Below, in pieces: positions 1 through 5,497 of a DNA stretch of 7,712 bases (its first letter is position 1; each line of letters starts with the position of its first letter). A program made the translations under genes and the position numbers. The stretch is from UBA7396 sp964404065 (GTDB taxonomy: Bacteria; Patescibacteriota; Gracilibacteria; BD1-5; UBA6164), in assembly GCA_964404065.1 (NCBI GenBank), contig CAYOIP010000050.1:1-7712 (forward strand), in the 5' to 3' direction. The notes beneath the pieces were generated by a model. That model was not told the DNA's origin. It did no database searches and worked only from the letters and a program-made list of their open reading frames with translations.

Positions 1-21
1 TACTTTATATATTTTATTTTT

Positions 22-468
22 ATGTTTAAAAAATATTTTCTAAACAATATAAAAAATATTTCTATTCAAATAAAGCCTTGAGATATAGTTTTTTTATATT
101 GAGATTTGGCTTCAGGAAAAACTACTCTTTCTAAACATATTATAAACAATATTTTGTGAGTAAAAAAAGAAATTATAAGTCCAACTTATACTTATTATAA
201 TAAATATGAAATACCTAACCCTAATCCTCTCCTGCCAGGAGAGGTAGCATATTGTTACCATTTTGATTTATATAGACTTTCTAATTATGATGAATTTTTT
301 GCAATCGGTTGAGAAGAGATTTTAGAAAATCCAAATAATATTTCTATAATAGAATGGCCTGAAATACTAAAAAATTATTTTAAACCAACAGTAGAAATAC
401 ATCTTAGAAAAACTGAAAATGAGCTAGAAAGAGAAATAGAAATAATTTACAATAAAAAAACTGACTAA
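22..468 (+). CDS. tsaE: TsaE, tRNA threonylcarbamoyladenosine (t6A) biosynthesis ATPase
   Basis: TsaE is the small cytoplasmic P-loop ATPase that works with TsaB and TsaD to make t6A37 on ANN-decoding tRNAs. Read with UGA as Gly, the 148-residue product shows, in family order, PGDIVFLYGDLASGKTT (P-loop, G27-T35; the usual form is GDLGAGKTT), SPTYTYYNKYE, HFDLYRL (DLYRL at 82-86), IGGEEI with a TGA Gly at 97, and IEWPE (111-114). Two TGA codons lie in the P-loop region, at PGD and YGD. The ATG at 22 gives 26 residues before GDL, slightly shorter than usual. The frame stays open to base 1, so the true start may lie upstream. Residues 65-77 (PNPNPLLPGEVAY) come from a palindromic repeat inserted in frame between the two halves of the domain, where relatives have a short loop. 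It converges on the virB4-like gene, and its stop codon sits in the loop of the shared terminator. The family call is confident; the start is less so. Confidence 0.92.
211..252. repeat. GC-rich palindromic repeat, copy 1 (inside tsaE)
   Basis: Perfect 8-bp stem CCTCTCCT/AGGAGAGG (226-233 with 237-244) and a 3-nt loop. The flanks also match copy 2 at 6925-6966: over the 39 nt from 214 to 252 there are 6 differences and no gaps. It is much more GC-rich than its surroundings. It sits in the tsaE reading frame and encodes an extra Pro/Asn-rich loop, like the Rickettsia palindromic elements that insert within coding genes. Confidence 0.75.
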
Positions 469-480
469 GTCAGTTTTTTA
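454..480. terminator. Bidirectional intrinsic terminator between tsaE and virB4
   Basis: The inverted repeat AAAAAAACTGAC/GTCAGTTTTTT has TAA as its loop; that TAA is the tsaE stop codon (466-468). The A-tract and T-tract serve both strands, so one hairpin ends both convergent genes. The stop codon of the minus-strand gene (478-480) overlaps its edge. Confidence 0.8.
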
Positions 481-2349
481 CCTATTAGGATTAGTTGAAA
501 CAATTTGTTCTTCATAAAAACTTGCAATTACTTGTATTCAAACATGCTCGCTTCAAGCAAAGAAAAGTCATTGCCCAACTGAAGAATTAAGTAAAATATA
601 TTTCTCTTGATCAGTTATTTTAAAAATATTTTGTAAAGCATCTAGCGAAGCTGGTGATTGTTTCAAAAGTAGTTGTATTGATGAGTTTGTAACAATTGGT
701 TTTCAGTAAGAACTTCAAAGAAAATCTTCTACATCTTGTGTAATAGTCGTTACTCATAAATTATATTTTCTGGCTCTTTTAACAAGTCAAAACAAAAATT
801 TTGCTGTATCTTCATATTGCATAGCATTCCAAGCTTCATCTATTACAAGAAGTCTTTTTTTATTTGAACTTCTAACTGTATTCCAAATATAATTCAAAAT
901 TATATACATCGCTGTTGGTCTCAAAATACCATCCAAATCTCTTATAGAAAATACTTGTAATCATTCTTTTAGTGAAATATTTGTAAGCTCAGAAAACACT
1001 CAAGAAAATATTCAAGTAGTAAATTTTTCAAGTCTTTGAGTTAAGTCACGAGCTCATTCCATAGTTTCTAAAACACTATACAAATCTTTCATTGTAGGAA
1101 TTTCTTTTCCAGTTATATCATCATCTTCCAAAGTTATTCAGTTTAAGTTATAAGTTGTAATTATAGCTTTTTCCATAATAGAGCTTTCATTTGTTGTCAA
1201 TTTTCCAAGCATCAAATTCATAAGTCAAAGTAGATTTACTATAGCATCACGAAGTAAATCTCCAGGTCTTATATCTTTATCTTTCATTCAAAGTGGTAAA
1301 TCAAATGGATTTATTCTTTCTCTAGAATTCAATGAAACATCTAAATAAGTTCCTCCAACTGTATCAACTAAAGCTTTATATTCATTTTCTGGATCTAAAA
1401 CTATTACATCTATTCCCATCATAAGACTTCTTAAAATCTCAAGTTTTACTGCAAAAGATTTTCAACCTCAAGACTTTGCAAAAACACACATATTAGCGTT
1501 TTCTGATCTGAATCTATCATAAAGTATAAGCGAATTATTATGTGTATTTACTCAATAAAGTATTCAATCATCATGACTTAAAGTTGAAGATGAAAAAGGA
1601 AAAGTAGTTGATAATCAACCTGTTGAAATATTTCTATAAACTCAAAGTTCATCTCTTGCAAAAGGTCCAGTTGAAATAAATCATTGTTCGCTTCTTAAAA
1701 ATGATTGTTTTTGTAGGACATTTCTTCCGGCTAAAATTGTTTCAACATCTTTTGAGATTTTGTTTAGTTTTTCTTCATTTTCAGCATAAAGTGTGATATA
1801 AAGTCAAAAATGAAAATATTTTTCTTGTCCCCTAGTTAGTTTTTCTCTTAATTCTTCTACATCTTGAATTTGAGCATTAAGTCCAGGATCATTTATAAGT
1901 CATTTTTCTGCATTTATACTTCTTTCTGAGTTTAATTGAGTTAATCTTTTTCTTAAATATTTTTGAATATACGCTGAATCAATTGGATAAACATACAAAC
2001 TCATATCAAATTTTGTATCCCAATTTATTATTGGAGAAAGCCAATTTCATTCTAAAAAATTTGGATATGCATAAATAAAAAATGTCTTTGCATAAGTATT
2101 ATTTATCCTAATTTTATCTGGATAAATTTTCATATATGCTGGCGAAATCATATCTTTTATATACGCTAGCGCTTGCTTATACTCTTTTTCCGCTTCTAAA
2201 ATAAGTTTATCTTCACTTTTTGAATTTATATTTGTATTTTGTTTTTGTAAATCTTGTTTTTCTGTAGCTATTTTGACTTCTTCAAATCAAACTACATCTC
2301 AAAAATATCTCTTTCAAACAAGTTCGCGTAATTTTTCATTTTGACTCAT
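478..2349 (-). CDS. virB4: VirB4/TraC-type conjugation/secretion ATPase
   Basis: This 623-residue protein is a VirB4-family ATPase, the motor that powers type IV secretion, conjugation or related envelope machines at the inner membrane. Visible features are the P-loop AKSGGGKSF (residues 291-299, two of the three glycines encoded by TGA), VLDPENEYKALV soon after it, Walker B RLLVIDEAW (D504, E505), and the family-typical run VKRARKYNLGVTTITQDVEDF with SSIQLLLKQ and a C-terminal EEQIVS. Length and domain order fit a complete VirB4, with an N-terminal domain of about 270 residues. The start ATG at 2349 gives MSQNEKLRE; no Shine-Dalgarno is visible. It follows avd on the same strand after a 108-bp gap. 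No relaxase, coupling protein or other VirB gene lies in the window, so its machine cannot be named. CPR genomes often carry VirB4-like ATPases next to pilus or secretion genes. A functional link to the DGR pilin is possible but not shown. Confidence 0.9.
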
Positions 2350-2375
2350 AATTTTTATATTTTTATTTAGTATTT

Positions 2376-2412
2376 TTGATATATTATACAAAAATTTTAT
2401 TTTTAAAAGTTT
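2376..2412 (-). promoter_or_regulatory. Candidate promoter of the virB4-like gene
   Basis: On the minus strand a perfect TATAAT (2388-2383) is preceded by TTTTTG and lies about 34 nt upstream of the ATG at 2349. No convincing -35 hexamer is present in this A/T-rich stretch. Such hexamers arise easily by chance here, so this is tentative. Confidence 0.3.
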
Positions 2413-2457
2413 TATTTTCTTTACAATAAGTTTTAAAAGTATTATAAAGTATAAAAT

Positions 2458-2805
2458 TTAATAAGCTCCCTCCCAATTTTTAGACATTTTTTGAAGCTTT
2501 CAAATATTTCCAATCAAAGAAATATAAATACTTTCTTTTACAAAGAAACTTAAATCCTGAGCTAATTTTATATAAACAGATAATAAATTTAATTTTGTTA
2601 AAAGTTTAGAAAATAAAGCATTTCTTTCATTTATATTTGTAGAATTTATAATTAAAACTAATTCTAAAATATCTACACAAGTATTTAATATTTTATTTCA
2701 TAATGTTATTCTATAATCTTTAGGAAACTTAGAAACAATTCAAAATAATATTTTAGATAAATTATATGTTTCTTTGTAAATATTTAAATGTTCATATCTA
2801 GACAT
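2458..2805 (-). CDS. avd: Avd, DGR accessory variability determinant (four-helix-bundle protein)
   Basis: Avd is the small helical partner of DGR reverse transcriptases. In the Bordetella phage system it forms a basic pentamer that binds the RT and the template RNA and is needed for mutagenic cDNA synthesis. The 115-residue product (UGA as Gly) is almost wholly helical. It reads like four amphipathic helices: YEHLNIYKETYNLSKILFGI, then ITLGNKILNTCVDILELVLI, NERNALFSKLLTKLNLLSVY and FVKESIYISLIGNIGKLQKM, ending in SKNW. The length, the FPKDYR turn and the last-helix pattern fit Avd and the related 23S rRNA intervening-sequence four-helix proteins. It begins 31 nt after the distal end of the TR. 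Many characterised cassettes instead have avd upstream of the TR. The identification rests on fold pattern plus location beside the TR and RT. The upstream region is A-rich without a Shine-Dalgarno. Confidence 0.85.
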
Positions 2806-2836
2806 TTTTATTTTTATTAAAAGTTAAATATTTTTT

Positions 2837-2991
2837 TAATTTGCTAGAAAACTACCTGACAACAAACCTCGCAGAATTATTGTTGTTGCGATTACCAGTA
2901 TTGTTATTATTCTGACTTGCACATCCAGAATTACCTACTATACGGGCATTACGACCCCAATTAGTACCAGTAGTATTACCTATAGAAGCAA
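2837..2991 (-). repeat. DGR template repeat (TR)
   Basis: This 155-nt non-coding block is the template whose RNA is copied by the RT. It aligns without gaps (offset 2506) to the VR at 5343-5497. Between 2880 and 2991 there are 12 differences, at 2880, 2884, 2886, 2902, 2905, 2911, 2924, 2932, 2949, 2976, 2977 and 2983, and every one is an A in the TR read on the minus strand. The other 75 bases of that interval, and the remaining 25 adenines, are unchanged. A further A-to-C at 2992 may belong to the repeat edge. In the target frame the TR is loaded with AAT/AAC codons, including QNNNNTGNRNNNNS. The 43 nt 2837-2879 are identical in both copies and form the IMH*-like end. It is noticeably richer in G+C than its flanks. 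It lies between the RT and avd genes and has no start codon in this frame. Confidence 0.96.
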
Positions 2992-2992
2992 T

Positions 2993-3073
2993 GTTTTATC
3001 TTTTAAACCTATTTTATTTGTTTAAAAAAAAGAAATAAAAAGTACAATTTTCACCAAAAATGGTAGATAAAAC
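2993..3073 (-). ncRNA. Structured segment next to the TR (likely part of the DGR template RNA)
   Basis: Directly 5' of the TR on the minus strand, an outer 9-bp inverted repeat (2993-3001 with 3065-3073, GTTTTATCT/AGATAAAAC) encloses a second 8-bp hairpin (3001-3008 with 3020-3027, TTTTAAAC/GTTTAAAA). The two share base 3001. In studied DGRs, RNA sequence flanking the TR is needed for Avd/RT recognition and priming, so a structured flank is expected. The function here is inferred. The stretch up to the RT stop at 3146 shows nothing further except A/T-rich inverted repeats. Confidence 0.4.
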
Positions 3074-3145
3074 CCAAATTAATAAAAAATTTTTATCTAT
3101 AAAGGTCGTTTATAAATATTAACCAAATTTAAAAAATTAAATTTT

Positions 3146-4843
3146 TTAATCTCTTTTTTTAGCTAGTATATTTTTCCAGTTATAAACAAAAGATAAAATC
3201 TCATAAGAATTCATTTTTAAAAAATCCATATTTTTAAAAACTTCTATAAATTCTTGTTCTTTGGATAAATCAAAATTATCTTGTTTTCATAAATAAATGA
3301 TATCTTTTTTTATTTTTTTATCATAATAATTCTTTTTTATTTCATTTATTTTTTCCAATTTTGAAATAGGTATTGTAAATTTTTCATCAAACAACTTAAT
3401 TTGTGAAACTTCTCTTGTTATATTTCAACTCTCATCACGCAATTGCTTTAATATAACATAATTTATTTTTAATGTGTTTAATTTCTCTAAATATTTATCC
3501 AAATATTTTTCATGAAAGCCACACATAATTGCTTCAGCTTTTGTTTTTGGGTTAAATAAAGTTAAATTCAAACCTAATTTTGGAGATACAAAAATAGCTT
3601 CATTATCAAAAGATTTATAAAAACATCATATCTGTATAAAAATAATATGGTGTTTAAATTGATTTTTAATTTCTTTGTATTTTTGCATAGTTTTTTTATC
3701 AGAATTTAAAATATTATAAATACTTTTATCTAAATTTATTTTCAAAAAATCATCATTTTTTTTCATAATACAACCATCTTGAACTTGAAAAGATAGCTTT
3801 TTTCTCAAATCAAAACTATTTGAATGTTTTAAAATACCAAAATAAGAATTTATAGAAGAAAAAGTTTTTGATATATTTTCTTCATTTTTATAATCTTTTT
3901 TATAAATAACCTGTTTAAAAGCATTTATATTTCTTTTTCTTGGTAATATAAAACTTTTATCTTTTATAACATATCAAATAAAATCTATATCATAATTTAT
4001 TGGTAAAAATTTAGTTTTCCCATTTGCTATTTGAAGTTTTAAATTATTTTGTAAAAAATCTATAATTTTATCTTTTATATCTAATAACTCTTCTTTTTTT
4101 CAAATCAATATAAAATCATCCACATATCTAAAATAATATTTTACTTGTAATTTTCTTTTTATAAACTGGTCAAATTCATTTAAGTATATATTTGCAAAAA
4201 ATTGACTTGTTAGATTTCAAATAGGAAGTCAGCAATTTTTTGGTATTTTAAAAAGAGTTTTTTGCTCAGGAATAGAGGAAAAAATATCTTCTTTTCAAAC
4301 TTTTTTTGCTTTTATAGTTGGGTCATTGAATATAATAACTTCCAAAAGATATAAAATTAAATCTTGATTTTTATGATTAATCTTTGGTAAAGTTTTTTTA
4401 AAAATATTAAAAAGTATATTTTTATCAATACTCATAAAAAAACTTTTTATATCCATTTGAAGATAATAAAAATTTTCTTTATTTGAAAGTCATTTTACAA
4501 TTCAAAAAAGTTTTTTAACTCAAGCTATATTTCATTTCCCTACTCTACAAGAATAAACTCAAGAAATAAATCTTTTTTCAAAATATGGTTCTATAGCATT
4601 TACTACAAGATGATGGACTATTCTATCTCTAAAATTTGCAGCAAATATTTCTCTAAGTTTTGGGTAAGTTGCTACAAAACAAGTAGAGGGTTTGATTGTA
4701 TAAGTTTTTGTATTTATTTCCAGAAGTAAATCAAATAAATCACTTTCTCCATAATCTAAAATATATTCCAAATAATCTTTAGAAGATCTTTTATGTTTTA
4801 TACAATCATTGTAAGCTAAATATAATTCTTCTATACTAAACAT
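3146..4843 (-). CDS. DGR reverse transcriptase with C-terminal MutS domain I-like extension
   Basis: The 565-residue product (UGA as Gly) is a DGR-type reverse transcriptase that copies TR RNA into adenine-mutagenised cDNA. RT motifs appear in order: REIFAANFRDRIVHH (64-78), YSCRVGKGN (97-105), LQMDIKSFFMSI (128-139; D131 catalytic), GLPIGNLTSQ (205-214; the I-G-N-L-T-S-Q form is DGR-like, with two TGA glycines), YVDD (240-243, catalytic), GKTKFLP (275-281) and IDFIGYVIK (286-294). The RT core ends near 350, already the size of a normal DGR RT. Residues about 385-490 then resemble MutS domain I: TMQKYKEIKNQ, IGCFYKSF (406-413, against MGDFYELF in MutS), LGLNLTLFN, MCGFHEKYLDKYLEKL and ITREVSQI. 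The Phe of the MutS F-x-E mismatch motif is kept, while the Glu is Lys (K410). No MutS ATPase follows; a Lys-rich helical tail ends the protein. Start ATG at 4843 by family alignment. No Shine-Dalgarno is visible. Confidence 0.95.
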
Positions 4844-4919
4844 ATTTAGAAAATTATTTCTTTAAGGTTTTTCTTATGGTTTCTTATGCTTTTTACTGTT
4901 CTTAAAATTTTTTCTTATA

Positions 4920-4952
4920 CTTCATTATGCTCATGGCATAAGAAGTTTTTTT
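4920..4952 (+). terminator. Intrinsic terminator-like hairpin on the plus strand
   Basis: TTATGC (4925-4930) pairs with GCATAA (4936-4941). After a one-base bulge, CTTC pairs with GAAG, and the stem is followed by a run of seven T on the plus strand. It would stop transcripts running antisense through the RT gene, or a plus-strand RNA not otherwise recognised. It is not placed to end a minus-strand gene. Confidence 0.4.
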
Positions 4953-4967
4953 ATATTTTTAAAAAAT

Positions 4968-4995
4968 GTAGAGATAAAAAAATTTTTATCTCTAC
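4968..4995. repeat. GTAGAG-ended palindrome
   Basis: A perfect 13-bp inverted repeat, GTAGAGATAAAAA with TTTTTATCTCTAC, separated by two bases. Its ends (GTAGAGAT on the outer arm) match the palindrome in the prepilin signal region at 7357-7385, so the two may belong to one family of palindromic repeats. It lies about 125 bp upstream of the RT start. Confidence 0.55.
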
Positions 4996-5106
4996 TAAAA
5001 TTTTAGTTATTTTATAGTTTTTTCTTTTACTTTTATATTTCTTGTATATAATATTTTAGCTTTCTTTTTTGGAAGCTATACTATTTTATTTTTTTAATAA
5101 TATTGT

Positions 5107-5178
5107 ATGAAAATACATATTAAACTTCCAATACGGAAGTGATATTGGCTTGAGATTAAAATCAAAAAGTCAAAATAA
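5107..5178 (+). CDS. Doubtful 23-residue basic small ORF (hypothetical)
   Basis: With UGA as Gly, an ATG frame encodes MKIHIKLPIRKGYWLEIKIK followed by KSK. It ends in TAA two bases before a strong terminator hairpin at 5180-5209. The product is short, strongly basic and unlike anything recognised. It runs against every neighbouring gene. In favour are the plausible gene-plus-terminator arrangement and an internal TGA that falls at K-G-Y. Against are its length and the high chance of open frames in this sequence when TGA is not a stop. The inverted repeat ACTTCC/GGAAGT inside it suggests that the segment could equally be a structured untranslated RNA. Confidence 0.2.
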
Positions 5179-5179
5179 C

Positions 5180-5209
5180 GAAAAAGAGGTGTTAGAGCAC
5201 CTCTTTTTC
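5180..5209. terminator. Bidirectional intrinsic terminator downstream of the DGR target
   Basis: A 12-bp perfect stem (5180-5191 GAAAAAGAGGTG with 5198-5209 CACCTCTTTTTC) has a 6-nt loop; the A- and T-tracts are built into the stem. On the minus strand it lies about 150 nt past the target stop codon and would end the pilin transcript before the RT gene, so that RT needs its own promoter or relies on read-through. It also closes the small plus-strand frame. Confidence 0.75.
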
Positions 5210-5295
5210 TATACTATTTTACTTCAGCCCTCCATATACTGGAAGACACAAATATTTTATACAAAAAGAGTAAAAAAGCAAATTTTTTTATAAAC

Positions 5296-5328
5296 AATTT
5301 TCCAAGATTTAAAAAATCTTGGAAAATT
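5296..5328 (-). promoter_or_regulatory. Hairpin/cruciform just past the VR (retrohoming-associated)
   Basis: A perfect 15-bp inverted repeat (5296-5310 with 5314-5328, core TTTTCCAAGATTT/AAATCTTGGAAAA) with a 3-nt loop starts 15 nt past the distal end of the VR. It has no T-tract after it on the minus strand, so it is a poor terminator there. Its place matches the DNA hairpin/cruciform found a short distance downstream of the IMH in phage DGRs, which stimulates homing into the VR. The role here is inferred from position and symmetry. Confidence 0.6.
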
Positions 5329-5342
5329 AGATAATCAGATAA

Positions 5343-5497
5343 TAATTTGCTAGAAAACTACCTGACAACAAACCTCGCAGAATTAGTGTAGCTGCGATTA
5401 CCAGTATCGTGATTATACTGACTTGCACAGCCAGAATAACCTACTATACGGGCACTACGACCCCAATTAGTACCAGTAGTACCACCTACAGAAGCAA
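5343..5497 (-). repeat. DGR variable repeat (VR), 3' end of the target gene
   Basis: This is the recipient copy of the TR, covering target codons 637-682, the TAG stop (5358-5360) and 15 nt beyond. Relative to the TR the minus-strand changes are six A-to-G, three A-to-C and three A-to-T, and no other base differs. The residue changes are I640V, N642G (two hits in one codon), N651S, N657Y, a silent change at G659, N664Y, N666H, N667D, N672S, N673Y and N674T. The unchanged block 5343-5385 is the IMH-like end that contains the invariant SARFVVR and the stop codon. Confidence 0.96.

Larger units (their letters stand above)
4844..5357. other. Intergenic region between the DGR target and the RT
   Basis: This 514-bp stretch has no convincing gene apart from a very doubtful 23-codon frame at 5107-5178 (+). 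It holds five stem-loops: 4920-4952, 4968-4995, 5055-5078 (TAGCTT/AAGCTA), 5180-5209 and 5296-5328. Three copies of TTTCTTAT (4870-4877, 4880-4887, 4911-4918) lie just upstream of the RT start. They read as ATAAGAAA on the coding strand and could be operator sites. No clear promoter for the RT could be picked out. Confidence 0.6.

Noticed and set aside
2837..2991. TR as a pseudogene or duplicated fragment of the pilin
   Set aside because: Neutral decay would affect all bases. Here only template adenines differ, and the TR is the Asn-rich ancestral form.
3626..3808. Separate 60-residue minus-strand protein
   Set aside because: It is an internal piece of the RT gene bounded by in-frame TGA glycine codons. 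Its residues bridge the RT core and the MutS-like domain.
3146..4843. Group II intron or retron reverse transcriptase
   Set aside because: There is no intron RNA domain V, no maturase or HNH domain and no msr/msd. The SQ-type motif 4, the TR/VR pair and Avd identify a DGR.
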